From contig CAWKAJ010000002.1 of NCBI GenBank assembly GCA_963847595.1, forward strand, positions 744,001-808,000: a DNA stretch of 64,000 nt, in the 5' to 3' direction. Below are positions 31,676 to 39,717 of the stretch, piece by piece. The notes beneath the pieces are model-generated. The model was not told the DNA's origin, searched no databases, and saw nothing but the letters and a program-made list of their open reading frames with translations. The DNA comes from JACWAE01 sp963847595 (GTDB taxonomy: Bacteria; Chloroflexota; Dehalococcoidia; SZUA-161). Every line of letters begins with the position of its first letter. Position 1 is the stretch's first letter. The translations under genes were made by a program, and so were the position numbers.

Positions 31676-32725
31676 ATGACCAGCAAGTTCACAAGAGTGG
31701 ACAATTTTGACGAACAGGGGAGAAGTTTCCTCAAGGGGCTTGGGGTGTACGTCGGACCAGAGGTAGTGAGGGAAATAGCCGAACGTGTCCTTAAAAATGA
31801 ACCACTTTATCCTCTGCACAAGATAGATGGCCCGCGATATAGGGCTGGCAAAGGCACAGTGTACAAGATCAAAGGCCTAATCGAAGGGGGAAAACTTGAC
31901 CCTATTCTGCGCTATTGGGGCCTAATCGAGGCCACAGGGGAGACTGAAAAGCCAGAAGAGGATGCAATGCAGCTAGCGCACCTGAGGGCACTGCTGGCCT
32001 TTGTGAAAGACGAAAGGCTAATCGAGACCTTCTTTGTGAAACGCCCAGTTGCCGTAATGGAACTGATGCTGTCGGCGATATGGGAGAACCACCTGCGCGG
32101 GACACGCCATGTCGTTGCGCTTACAGTAGCATTCAGCTGGGAAATGCTCCCCATAAGAAGCTGGCTCCGAGACCATATCCCTGAGCATAGCGTCTGGCAA
32201 CGGATGAGAGAGTTCAAGACAAGAGAGTGGGAGTATCGGTCGTCAATTGCCGACATGGTAGTGGCCTTGCGAGCAGAGTTCGAAGATGCTCTTGGTTTCC
32301 CGGCGACCGACATCATGGGACCGTCAGAGGAGCAGCGGCTCCTGCTGGATATCTTTGCCTGGCTGACTGGGATGTTGTTGGGCAAATTGGATCACTATCA
32401 CCGCACTGCGGCCAGCCTAGGAACCCAGGGAAACGCAGGAGCACATGAAGCGAGCTTTGGCCTTTACTGGGGAGGCACCTGCTACGGCCAGGGGACAGGA
32501 GAGCAGATAGAATGCGCCCGAGCAGCGGTGGACAGAATGCTCGAACGTTGGCTGAAGTCCCAGGACGTTCGGTCAGTAGTGTACAGATTCCAAGAGTTGG
32601 AGAACCTAGTCAAGGCAATAGTGGCGGACATCGATCAGATAGATGAGGCTGTCCTAGCCCAAGGAACATGCCCGGAGTGCCCAAAACTGAAATCCAAACA
32701 AGGGGGCAAAAAACTAGAGTTGTGA
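31676..32725 (+). CDS. Hypothetical protein with C-terminal CPEC motif
   Basis: 349 residues without transmembrane segments. The N-terminus is GVYVGPEVVREIAERVLKNE. The middle is helical and rich in Trp (SAIWENHLRGTRHVVALTVA, SVWQRMREFKTREWEY). Near the end TCPECPKLKSKQ could hold a metal. Codon use and length indicate a real gene, but I recognise no family. No clear Shine-Dalgarno precedes the ATG, so the start is unsure. It is the last full gene before the right end of the island. Confidence 0.62.
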   Translation: MTSKFTRVDNFDEQGRSFLKGLGVYVGPEVVREIAERVLKNEPLYPLHKIDGPRYRAGKGTVYKIKGLIEGGKLDPILRYWGLIEATGETEKPEEDAMQLAHLRALLAFVKDERLIETFFVKRPVAVMELMLSAIWENHLRGTRHVVALTVAFSWEMLPIRSWLRDHIPEHSVWQRMREFKTREWEYRSSIADMVVALRAEFEDALGFPATDIMGPSEEQRLLLDIFAWLTGMLLGKLDHYHRTAASLGTQGNAGAHEASFGLYWGGTCYGQGTGEQIECARAAVDRMLERWLKSQDVRSVVYRFQELENLVKAIVADIDQIDEAVLAQGTCPECPKLKSKQGGKKLEL

Positions 32726-32745
32726 AGCTTTCCTAGATCGATTGT

Positions 32746-32973
32746 TCAGATTGCGTTCAGCGTTCGCCTAACTGCCTCATGTGATACCCCATACTCCTTG
32801 GCAAGCTGACGCAGGCTCTTGTTGCCGCGCTGCTGAATCAGTCCCGCCCACAAGGAAGGTGATAACTTCCGTCGTGAAACACTGATGTGCTGAATCTGGG
32901 GGCATAACACCTCCACAAGGTAGGCGGTGCATTGCACTTCGGGGCCCGACCCCCATCGGGGTCGCTCTTTCAA
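32746..32973 (-). CDS. Small helix-turn-helix protein spanning the island's right end
   Basis: 75 residues. The C-terminal part, NKSLRQLAKEYGVSHEAVRR, is a clear HTH of the homeodomain-like recombinase/transposase type. The first residues, KERPRWGSGPEV, arise from the attachment repeat read antisense and parallel RPRWDSNPR at the recombinase end. It starts at TTG 32973 with AGGAG almost touching, so the true start is uncertain. It may be an excision or regulatory factor, or the displaced tail of an older integrase. Confidence 0.45.
   Translation of the reverse strand: MKERPRWGSGPEVQCTAYLVEVLCPQIQHISVSRRKLSPSLWAGLIQQRGNKSLRQLAKEYGVSHEAVRRTLNAI
32952..32966 (+). repeat. Right attachment site (attR), copy of tRNA-Asp 3' end
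   Basis: CCCATCGGGGTCGCT, identical and in the same orientation as 3935-3949. It also forms a hairpin with the preceding CGACCCC. Confidence 0.62.
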
Positions 32974-33090
32974 ACTCCTTCCAACACTTGAGTCTCAATT
33001 GTCATTTACCTCCTTGGTCGCCGCATACGACTCATAGGGAAAATGAGAAGCCCGCGCATTCGTCTTCAATACTGGTCGAAGGAGGCGTTC

Positions 33091-35517
33091 ATGGAAGACG
33101 CTGTGGCACAGATGAAAGAGTTGGCGAGGCAAGCTTTAGTGGCTACCAGCGGCGTCATCTCCGTTAAAGGCTTGAAGGATGAAGTACGCATCATAAGAGA
33201 CCGGTGGGGAGTACCTCATATATTTGCTATCAGTGTGAAAGACCTTTTCTTCGCCGAGGGTTATACCCATGCCCAGGAGAGACTATGGCAGATGGAGTTC
33301 AATCGTCGGCTGGCCTGCGGCACTCTATCCGAGATTGTAGGTGAACTGGCTCTGGACATTGATGTCTTCATGCGCACCATGGGGCTGAGACGCACCTCCG
33401 AAGCAGCAGCCAAGCTGATCCAAGAAAAGGGTGATAAGCTTACCAGGGATGCGACCGCGGCCTATGTCATGGGAGTCAATGCGTTCATCGAAAGCCACAT
33501 CGACAATCCCCCTTTCGAATACAGGGTCCTGGGCTGGCAGCCGTCTCGATGGACACTGGCTGATACCAATGCCTGCGGCCTGCTTGTGGCCTGGCAGTTG
33601 TCCATGAATTGGGATAATGAACTGCTTAGAGCAGAATTGATCGAACGGCTGGGCGAGAAGCGTGCCCGGGACCTGCTCCCATTTTACCCTCCAGAGGCAT
33701 CGCTTGTAGTTCCCTCACAAGGTTTATTTGGGGAGATAGCCGAATCGGTACTGGAATGCCAGAAGAATGTTAGAGGTTCCCTCAGTTCAGACCCAGTGCA
33801 GCCTGGCAGCAACAACTGGGTAATAGATGGAAGCAAGTCTACCACTGGCATGCCCCTCCTTGCCAGCGACCCTCACCTGCTTATCGGGATGCCATCCGTC
33901 TGGTACGAAGCACACCTTGTAGCTCCTGGATTCAACGTCATTGGTGCTACCTTCCCCGGATCGCCTCCAGTGTTCATCGGGCACAATGCACGCATTGCCT
34001 GGGGGCTGACCAACCTGTGCTCCGATGTCCAAGACCTCTATGTCGAGAAGCTGAATCCCAAAAACCCTCGCCAATACCTGTATCAAGGCAAATGGGAAGA
34101 TGCCGAGGTTTGTATTGAGCAGTTCCTGGTGCGTGGCAGGGAAGAGCCAGCTACCAAGGAGCTTCTAATCACCCGGCACGGACCCGTAATAGACTCACTG
34201 CTGCTGGGGATGGCGAGACCCGAAGTGAGAAAAGGGCTTCACGATACTCTAGCCCTGCGCTGGACAGGTCACGATCCGACTAACCCCGCTCTCGCTCTTA
34301 AAGGCCTGATCAAACTTAACCAGGTCAACAACTGGAAGGAATTCAGAGAAGCGCTGCGCCTTTGCGGCCTCATCTCTCAGAATGTCGTGTATGCGGACGT
34401 GGATGGCAACATCGGGTACGTCGCCAACAGCATAATCCCCATCAGGGCGAAAGGGCAGGGGCTGGTCCCGGTTCCGGGATGGACGGGGGATTACGAGTGG
34501 ACAGGTTACATTCCGTTCGATGAGCTTCCGAGCGCCTTTAACCCGCCCACTCACTTCTTTGCCACTGCCAACAACAAGATTGTGGACGATGATTATCCCT
34601 ATCTCATCACGCATGACTGGCTGCCGGCGTATCGAGTGCGGCGCATTGTACAGATGCTGACAGCCAAAGAAAAACTTTCGCTGGATGATTTCAAAAAGAT
34701 GCAAGCCGATGTCTACTCCGTTCAGGCCCGCGAGCTTCTCCCCTTCCTAACTAGGCTCGAACCAAAGAACCAGAGACAAAAGAAAGCCCTCGAATACCTC
34801 CGTCGCTGGGATTTTCGGATGGACAAGGATAGCATTGCTGCCACTCTGTTTCATATGTGGTATCTAAAGCTGGTGCAGAACGTCCTGAGGGATAAGCTGG
34901 GCCAGGATATTTTCGAGCACTACTTCTACAAGAGGCTGGTCGGGAACTGCTTCCATATCCTGGCTATGCCCAAGCTGCTTGAGTATCCCACCTCATTCTG
35001 GTTCGGCGATGACTCTAAGTCAAATATGGAGAAGCGAGACAATCTTGTCAGGTTAAGCCTGAACCAGGCCATAAAAGAACTTACCGAGAAGATAGGCACT
35101 GATATGTCCACCTGGCGTTGGGGCAGGATACATACAGCCACCTTCAGTCATCGTCTCGGGATGATGCCGCCATTAGACCAAATCCTCAATGCAGGACCTG
35201 TGGAGGTTGGCGGCGATGAATATACAGTCAACAATGGGGGATTCGATTACAGCGCAGACTTTGCCCAGGTTATTATCCCCAGCTACCGCCAGATCATAGA
35301 CCTTAGCGACCTGTCCAAGTCAATTTCAATGCACAGCACGGGGCAGTCAGGGCAACCGGCCAGCGACCACTACAAAGATTTCGTCGAACCCTGGGCCAAG
35401 GTAGAATATCATCCCATGCTTTTCGATGAAAAATCTATCAAGAAGGAAGCTAAAGAGGTGCTCCGGCTGAAGCCCGGCGCCCCAAAGAGATTGCCTGGCA
35501 AGAAGAAAAATGGTTGA
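33091..35517 (+). CDS. Penicillin acylase family (Ntn) amidohydrolase
   Basis: About 808 residues. The alpha part begins with VRIIRDRWGVPHIFAISVKD, typical of the family, and LFFAEGYTHAQERLWQMEFN. The autocatalytic cleavage site is Pro-Gly-Ser-Asn-Asn-Trp-Val, giving a beta chain with N-terminal Ser (residue about 240). ASDPHLLIGMPSVWYEAHL and FPGSPPVFIGHNARIAWGLT follow as in other members. They hydrolyse amides such as acyl-homoserine lactones or N-acyl amino acids. ATG 33091 is chosen because GGAGG lies 5 nt before it; a longer frame opens at 33043. No signal peptide is seen, unusual for the family. Confidence 0.92.
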   Translation: MEDAVAQMKELARQALVATSGVISVKGLKDEVRIIRDRWGVPHIFAISVKDLFFAEGYTHAQERLWQMEFNRRLACGTLSEIVGELALDIDVFMRTMGLRRTSEAAAKLIQEKGDKLTRDATAAYVMGVNAFIESHIDNPPFEYRVLGWQPSRWTLADTNACGLLVAWQLSMNWDNELLRAELIERLGEKRARDLLPFYPPEASLVVPSQGLFGEIAESVLECQKNVRGSLSSDPVQPGSNNWVIDGSKSTTGMPLLASDPHLLIGMPSVWYEAHLVAPGFNVIGATFPGSPPVFIGHNARIAWGLTNLCSDVQDLYVEKLNPKNPRQYLYQGKWEDAEVCIEQFLVRGREEPATKELLITRHGPVIDSLLLGMARPEVRKGLHDTLALRWTGHDPTNPALALKGLIKLNQVNNWKEFREALRLCGLISQNVVYADVDGNIGYVANSIIPIRAKGQGLVPVPGWTGDYEWTGYIPFDELPSAFNPPTHFFATANNKIVDDDYPYLITHDWLPAYRVRRIVQMLTAKEKLSLDDFKKMQADVYSVQARELLPFLTRLEPKNQRQKKALEYLRRWDFRMDKDSIAATLFHMWYLKLVQNVLRDKLGQDIFEHYFYKRLVGNCFHILAMPKLLEYPTSFWFGDDSKSNMEKRDNLVRLSLNQAIKELTEKIGTDMSTWRWGRIHTATFSHRLGMMPPLDQILNAGPVEVGGDEYTVNNGGFDYSADFAQVIIPSYRQIIDLSDLSKSISMHSTGQSGQPASDHYKDFVEPWAKVEYHPMLFDEKSIKKEAKEVLRLKPGAPKRLPGKKKNG

Positions 35518-35660
35518 ACTTTTCCCGTTTTTTGAAACGAGACAAAAGTCACATACAAGGCCTACCACTTAGTCTAATATTTCAATATAAATAAGAATGG
35601 AGATCGAATTCGCTAGCAACAAACGCAGAGAAGTCCTAATGAGAAAGGTGGTAACAAAAA

Positions 35661-35840
35661 ATGCCTATCTATCTGTATGAGTGCGAAAAATGCGGACACA
35701 AGTTTGAACTCCCAAGGAAAATAGGCGAGACCGACAAAGAGCTGAAATGCCCTAAATGTGGAGCTGAGCACCCGCGAAGGGATTTCTCTGAATTCAACAC
35801 ATGTTCACCGAGCCCATCGTGGTCTTCTCAAGGTGGCTGA
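35661..35840 (+). CDS. FmdB-type small zinc-ribbon protein
   Basis: 59 residues: MPIYLYECEKCGHKFELPRK, then ELKCPKCGAEHPRRDFSEF. Two CxxC pairs around residues 8-11 and 30-33 form a zinc ribbon, and the Met-Pro-x-Tyr-x-Tyr-x-Cys start is the FmdB-family signature. Such peptides are proposed regulators; the target is unknown. AGGTGG lies about 10 nt before ATG. It follows the acylase gene by about 140 bases. Confidence 0.82.
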   Translation: MPIYLYECEKCGHKFELPRKIGETDKELKCPKCGAEHPRRDFSEFNTCSPSPSWSSQGG

Positions 35841-35912
35841 GGCCCGCGAAGGTAGTGAGACAGTTTGCCTCTCAGAAAGAATCTCATATACATCCAATCT
35901 TGGCATAGTCTT

Positions 35913-35945
35913 GGAGGGCGGGTTTGAAACCTGCCCTCCTTGATA
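35913..35945 (+). terminator. Hairpin terminator after the zinc-ribbon gene
   Basis: GGAGGGCGGGTTT pairs with AAACCTGCCCTCC (one mismatch), then TTGATATT. Downstream of it the 2-oxoacid oxidoreductase operon starts independently. Confidence 0.65.
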
Positions 35946-36030
35946 TTCTCCAACTGCCGCTTTTGCCTCGGATATTTGACTCTGCTACATTGGGGACTTA
36001 AAATTGAATATATCATAAAAGGGCTTTGAG

Positions 36031-36246
36031 ATGAGCACAAAAGGCTATATCGAAATCGACCACGAGCTGTGCAAGGGCTGCGAGATCTGCATCCATTTCT
36101 GCCCCAAGCACGCCATCTCTCAATCCAGTAAAGTGAATACCGCTGGCTACTCTCCGGCTTCCTTCAGCAAAGATGGCGAATGCACTGGATGCGCTATCTG
36201 CGCCCTAGTATGTCCCGAGGTGGCGATAGAGGTTTACCGTGGCTAA
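36031..36246 (+). CDS. 2-oxoacid:ferredoxin oxidoreductase, delta (ferredoxin) subunit
   Basis: 71 residues with two 4Fe-4S motifs: Cys-Lys-Gly-Cys-Glu-Ile-Cys-x3-Cys-Pro and Cys-Thr-Gly-Cys-Ala-Ile-Cys-x3-Cys-Pro. In these complexes it carries electrons from the TPP centre to free ferredoxin. It is the first gene of a four-gene operon (delta, alpha, beta, gamma) and overlaps the next start by 8 nt. Confidence 0.9.
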   Translation: MSTKGYIEIDHELCKGCEICIHFCPKHAISQSSKVNTAGYSPASFSKDGECTGCAICALVCPEVAIEVYRG

Positions 36247-37306
36247 AGTCCTTATGACCGGCAACGCCGCCATCGGAGAGGCAGCCATCAGGGCTGGCTG
36301 CCAGTGCTATTTCGGCTACCCCATCACGCCCCAGAACGAGCTTACCGAGTATATGGCTACCCACCTCAGCCGGAGGAAAGGCTGCTCATTTATTCAGGCG
36401 GAGAGTGAGATCGCAGCCATCAATATGGTGTACGGGGCCAGCCTGGCCGGGGCCAGAACTATGACCTCGTCCTCCAGCCCCGGCATCAGCTTGAAGCAGG
36501 AGGGAATATCTTATCTGGCTGCCTGCGAACTCCCCGCAGTTATTGTGAATATGTCACGGGGCGGGCCGGGGTTAGGCAGTATCTCCGCCGCCCAATCGGA
36601 CTATTTTCAGGCCACCCGCGGCGGAGGCCACGGCGACTACCGCACCATAGTCCTGGCGCCATCATCCGTACAGGAACTGGCTGATTTCACTCACCACGCC
36701 TTCGATCTCGCCGATAAGTACCTGATCCCGGTCATTATCCTGGGAGACGGCATGCTGGGACAGATGATGGAGCCTGTGGAATTCAAACACGAGGCCCCGG
36801 AGGAATTGCCTATCAGAAGCCGGGCTTTAAGGGGTGCAAAAGGTCGTCCCAGCAGGATTATCAAGACCTTCACCTCCAAGCCGGCAGAGCTTGAGGAGAT
36901 AAACTGGAGCCTGTTCCGAAGATACCAACTGATTAAAAAGCAGGAGACCACTTGCGATACCTTCATGACTGAAGACGCCAAGCTGATAGTTGTTGCCTTC
37001 GGCATAGCAGCTAGAATTGCCAAAGGGGCAATTAAGACTGCCCGCTCAAACGGACTGAAAGTAGGAATGCTCAGGCCGATTACCCTCTGGCCATTCCCTG
37101 CGGAGAAGGTTCAGGAGTTGGCAAAAAGCGTAAAACAATACCTTGTCTTCGAGATGAATATGGGCCAGATGGTCGAAGATGTGCAACTGGCGCTGGGAGG
37201 CAATGGGGAAGTCTCCTTCTACGGCAGGCCCGGGGGCGTAATCCCCACGCCCAGCGAGGTCTCTAAAGTGATCTCACGCATTTACTACCAGAAAGGTCTG
37301 AAATAG
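36239..37306 (+). CDS. 2-oxoacid:ferredoxin oxidoreductase, alpha subunit (KorA/VorB type)
   Basis: 355 residues starting at GTG. AIRAGCQCYFGYPITPQNEL carries the PITPxxEL TPP/substrate motif. FIQAESEIAAINMVYGASLA follows (the E-x-E-x-A-A region), then TSSSSPGISLKQEGISYLA. The C-terminal part with LRPITLWPFPAEKVQELAK is domain II/III. The complex decarboxylates a 2-oxoacid, makes acyl-CoA and reduces ferredoxin. The gene order and lack of a fused gamma domain fit 2-oxoglutarate or branched-chain 2-oxoacid enzymes rather than pyruvate, but the substrate cannot be fixed here. Confidence 0.9.
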   Translation: MAKVLMTGNAAIGEAAIRAGCQCYFGYPITPQNELTEYMATHLSRRKGCSFIQAESEIAAINMVYGASLAGARTMTSSSSPGISLKQEGISYLAACELPAVIVNMSRGGPGLGSISAAQSDYFQATRGGGHGDYRTIVLAPSSVQELADFTHHAFDLADKYLIPVIILGDGMLGQMMEPVEFKHEAPEELPIRSRALRGAKGRPSRIIKTFTSKPAELEEINWSLFRRYQLIKKQETTCDTFMTEDAKLIVVAFGIAARIAKGAIKTARSNGLKVGMLRPITLWPFPAEKVQELAKSVKQYLVFEMNMGQMVEDVQLALGGNGEVSFYGRPGGVIPTPSEVSKVISRIYYQKGLK

Positions 37307-37310
37307 GGAA

Positions 37311-38066
37311 ATGGAGAAAATCTACACCCGCCCCAAGTCACTGAAAAAGGCAGTTTTCCATTACTGTCCCGGGTGCGGCCATTCCATAGTCCACCGGCTT
37401 ATCTGCGAGGTCATCGACGAGTTGAACCTTCAGGAACGGGTCATCGGCATACCTCCGCCGGGGTGCTCTGTCTTCGCCTACCACTACTTCGATGTGGATA
37501 TGGCGGAATCGGCTCACGGCAGAGGCGCAGCCGTGGCTACCGGCATCAAGAGAGCATATCCCGAGGCGATAGTGTTTACCTATCAGGGGGACGGCGACTT
37601 GGCTGCTATTGGCACCGCCGAGACCATTCACGCTGCCAATAGAGGCGAAAGGATAACTGCCATCTTCATCAATAACGCTGTCTACGGCATGACCGGCGGC
37701 CAGATGGCTCCGACCACCCTTTTGGAGCAGAAGACCACCACTACCCCTTACGGACGTGATATAAAACTCGAGGGCTATCCCATCAAGATCAGCGAGATGC
37801 TAGCCTTGACCAGGGGCGCTGTCTATATCGAGCGCACCGCGGCGAATTCACCAGTCAATATTAGAAAAACGAAAAAGGCGATACGCAAGGCATTTCAAAC
37901 GCAGATAGATGACCTCGGCTTCTCTCTGGTCGAGATACTTTCCCCATGCCCTACCAACTGGCGAATGACCCCAATAGAAGCATGGCAGTGGATAGACAAG
38001 GTGATGGCGAAAGAATACCCATTAGGGGTAATAAAGGATATTACCGGAAAGCAAGATGCTGATTAA
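37311..38066 (+). CDS. 2-oxoacid:ferredoxin oxidoreductase, beta (TPP-binding) subunit
   Basis: 251 residues. It begins KSLKKAVFHYCPGCGHSIVH, the CPGCGH motif of beta subunits. Then GIPPPGCSVFAYHYFDVDM, AESAHGRGAAVATGIKRAYP and VFTYQGDGDLAAIGTAETIH, where Gly-Asp-Gly-Asp starts the TPP-Mg motif and NNAVYGMTGGQMAPTT completes it. The gene starts 4 nt after the alpha subunit stop and overlaps the gamma start by 11 nt, so the subunits are made together. Confidence 0.92.
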   Translation: MEKIYTRPKSLKKAVFHYCPGCGHSIVHRLICEVIDELNLQERVIGIPPPGCSVFAYHYFDVDMAESAHGRGAAVATGIKRAYPEAIVFTYQGDGDLAAIGTAETIHAANRGERITAIFINNAVYGMTGGQMAPTTLLEQKTTTTPYGRDIKLEGYPIKISEMLALTRGAVYIERTAANSPVNIRKTKKAIRKAFQTQIDDLGFSLVEILSPCPTNWRMTPIEAWQWIDKVMAKEYPLGVIKDITGKQDAD

Positions 38067-38586
38067 GACAGTATTCGCAGGTTTCGGAGGACAGGGCGTC
38101 CTCTCCATGGGCCTCAATCTTGCCCAGGCAGCGATGATGGAAGGGAAGAACGTAACTTACCTCCCCTCCTACGGCGCGGAGGTGCGCGGCGGCACCGCCA
38201 ACTGCACCGTGGTCATATCCGATGAGGAGATCGCCTCTCCCGTCGCCTCGGCCCCGGAGTTCGTGGTAGCCATGAACAAACCGTCGCTGGTTAGATTCCA
38301 GAATCAAATTCAATCGGGGGGCGTTCTTCTTATTAATTCATCCCTGATAGAAGCTGAAATCTCGAGGGGCGATGTTGATATTGTAAAAGTTCCCGCAGGT
38401 GAAATCGCCGACAAGTTGGACAGCCCCAAATCCGCCAACATGGTGATGCTGGGAGCGTTTATAAAGAAAAGCAACCTTGTTTCTATCTCTACCGTAGTCG
38501 AAGAGCTAAAGAACACCTTGAAGAAAAAGGAGAAACTGATCGCCATCAACGAAAAGGCCTTGATGGCAGGTTACAACCTGGTTTGA
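38056..38586 (+). CDS. 2-oxoacid:ferredoxin oxidoreductase, gamma subunit
   Basis: 176 residues. TVFAGFGGQGVLSMGLNLAQ is the typical Gly-x-Gly-Gly-Gln-Gly start of gamma subunits, followed by YLPSYGAEVRGGTANCTVVI and PEFVVAMNKPSLVRF. It closes the complex and helps CoA binding. It ends about 100 bases before an ACT-domain gene, separated by a terminator-like sequence. Confidence 0.9.
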   Translation: MLIKTVFAGFGGQGVLSMGLNLAQAAMMEGKNVTYLPSYGAEVRGGTANCTVVISDEEIASPVASAPEFVVAMNKPSLVRFQNQIQSGGVLLINSSLIEAEISRGDVDIVKVPAGEIADKLDSPKSANMVMLGAFIKKSNLVSISTVVEELKNTLKKKEKLIAINEKALMAGYNLV

Positions 38587-38617
38587 GAGGTGCAGGATAC
38601 CTCCTGCCAGGGGTATC

Positions 38618-38640
38618 GGGGGTGTCCCCCAATTTTTTCT
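38618..38640 (+). terminator. Short terminator after the oxidoreductase operon
   Basis: GGGGG-TGT-CCCCC followed by AATTTTTTCTT. The surrounding 80 bases are rich in GGGG/CCCC runs and look like a dispersed intergenic repeat unit. Confidence 0.6.
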
Positions 38641-38689
38641 TCTCCCCGAGACTGGGGGAGACAGAGGGGGTTGAAAAGAGGAGCAACTT

Positions 38690-39121
38690 ATGAGCGTAAA
38701 ACAGCTTTCGGTGAGTCTGGATAATGTTCCGGGCAAGTTCCTGGCTGTGAGCGAATGCCTCGGTGCAGAGGGGATAAACATCAGGGCTATTTCAGTAGCC
38801 GACACTTCAGACATCAGCACCGTAAGATTTGTAGTGGATGATCCCGATAAATGCCTGAATGTCTTGAAAAGCCACGGATATTCCGTAAAAGAGACCGATG
38901 TAATGGCTGTAGAGGTCCCTGACCACCCTGGCGGCCTTCAGGCTATACTCAAGCCTCTCAAGGCTGCCAATATCAATGTCCTTTATCTCTATCCCTATCT
39001 GGGCAGGGGAGAAAGCGGCCAGCCCATAGTCATCATGGGCGTCAACGAAACCGAAGAGGCGCTCAAGGTCTTAAAGAAAAACTGGGTTCATACCTTCGGG
39101 AAAGAGATTTACGCACTGTAG
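38690..39121 (+). CDS. Tandem ACT-domain amino-acid-binding protein
   Basis: 143 residues with two ACT repeats. The first is QLSVSLDNVPGKFLAVSECL, then GINIRAISVADTSDISTVRF. The second is MAVEVPDHPGGLQAILKPLK, then NINVLYLYPYLGR. Asp-x-Pro-Gly-x-L at the start of each repeat is the ligand-binding loop. Stand-alone ACT pairs sense amino acids and often sit near aryl- or branched-chain-acid oxidoreductases and CoA ligases, which fits the preceding operon. GAGGAG lies about 7 nt upstream. Confidence 0.87.
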   Translation: MSVKQLSVSLDNVPGKFLAVSECLGAEGINIRAISVADTSDISTVRFVVDDPDKCLNVLKSHGYSVKETDVMAVEVPDHPGGLQAILKPLKAANINVLYLYPYLGRGESGQPIVIMGVNETEEALKVLKKNWVHTFGKEIYAL

Positions 39122-39164
39122 TTCTAGGTTCTGGAATACGAATAGACTTATGTAAGGGGATTTA

Positions 39165-39422
39165 TTATTCTCCGGCAGCTTCAATAATTCTCACCTTTAC
39201 TTTGAGCAGGCCGAGTTTCTTACAGGCTCTCCAGCGTCTCTCGCCGTCAACGATTCGGAACCAGTTTCCAATTCGCTCCACCACAATAGGCTCTTGAAGC
39301 CCGTTACATAAGATATCATCGCATATAGCGAGAATTGCCGTCTCCTCGTATATCAGACGGTAGTTAGGGCGTATCTTGTCGATTTTTATCTCTCGTATGT
39401 CTTCCTTCGACGTGTTCCCCAT
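39165..39422 (-). CDS. Small ParB/Srx-domain protein
   Basis: About 85 residues. IREIKIDKIRPNYRLIYEE, then DDILCNGLQEPIVVERIGNW and RIVDGERRWRACKKLGLLKV form the ParB N-terminal nuclease-like fold, with the conserved Gly-Glu-Arg-Arg-x-x-Ala/Cys motif. ParB proper is far longer, so only this domain is present. Start ATG 39422 has GGAGG 5-6 nt before it. It comes right after fixX on the same strand; why a ParB-type fold ends an electron-transfer operon is unclear. Confidence 0.78.
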   Translation of the reverse strand: MGNTSKEDIREIKIDKIRPNYRLIYEETAILAICDDILCNGLQEPIVVERIGNWFRIVDGERRWRACKKLGLLKVKVRIIEAAGE

Positions 39423-39435
39423 TTCCGCCTCCTTC

Positions 39436-39717
39436 CTAGCCGAATCTGTGACTGACTCCATAGCCACCCTTGGGAAAACGCCACTCTATGTTCAGATGAG
39501 GGCAGGCGATCCTGCAGGAACCACACTCCAGACAGCCTTCGTAGTTGACACTTATGTGGTCCCCCTCCAGCCGGTAGACATATGCAGGGCAGAAATAAAG
39601 GCAAGGTTGGTCCGGGCACTCTTTGGCACATTTCTCTCCATCGACTATGCGGAGATGGCTTTCCTCGGCTACTTTAAAACGGTCAAGGAACAGCTTGTCC
39701 TCTATTTTCATGCTCAT
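39436..39717 (-). CDS. fixX: FixX-type ferredoxin-like protein
   Basis: About 93 residues. DGEKCAKECPDQPCLYFCPA gives one Cys cluster and YEGCLECGSCRIACPHLNIE the 4Fe-4S motif, followed by W-R-x-P-x-G-G-Y-G-V, the standard end of FixX. It carries electrons between FixABC and the quinone side. The ATG overlaps the fixC stop (ATGA) and GGAGG lies upstream. Confidence 0.9.
   Translation of the reverse strand: MSMKIEDKLFLDRFKVAEESHLRIVDGEKCAKECPDQPCLYFCPAYVYRLEGDHISVNYEGCLECGSCRIACPHLNIEWRFPKGGYGVSHRFG

Larger units (their letters stand above)
3935..32966. mobile_element. About 29-kb genomic island integrated in tRNA-Asp
   Basis: The limits are the two 15-bp direct repeats of the tRNA-Asp 3' end. 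A serine recombinase abuts the left end and reads toward the tRNA, as integrases of tRNA islands do. Between the repeats lie insertion sequences, repeats, pseudogenes and accessory genes with no housekeeping functions; on both outer sides lie ordinary metabolic genes. Dehalococcoides is known to carry islands placed at ssrA by serine recombinases, so such a mechanism has precedent in this phylum. The right repeat also sits in a hairpin (CGACCCC/GGGGTCG), so chance similarity is not fully excluded. Confidence 0.65.

Noticed and set aside
32941..32970. CGACCCC/GGGGTCG hairpin as a simple terminator
   Set aside because: It has no T-run and matches the tRNA-Asp 3' end over 15 bases, so attachment site is the better reading; the hairpin is kept as a caveat.
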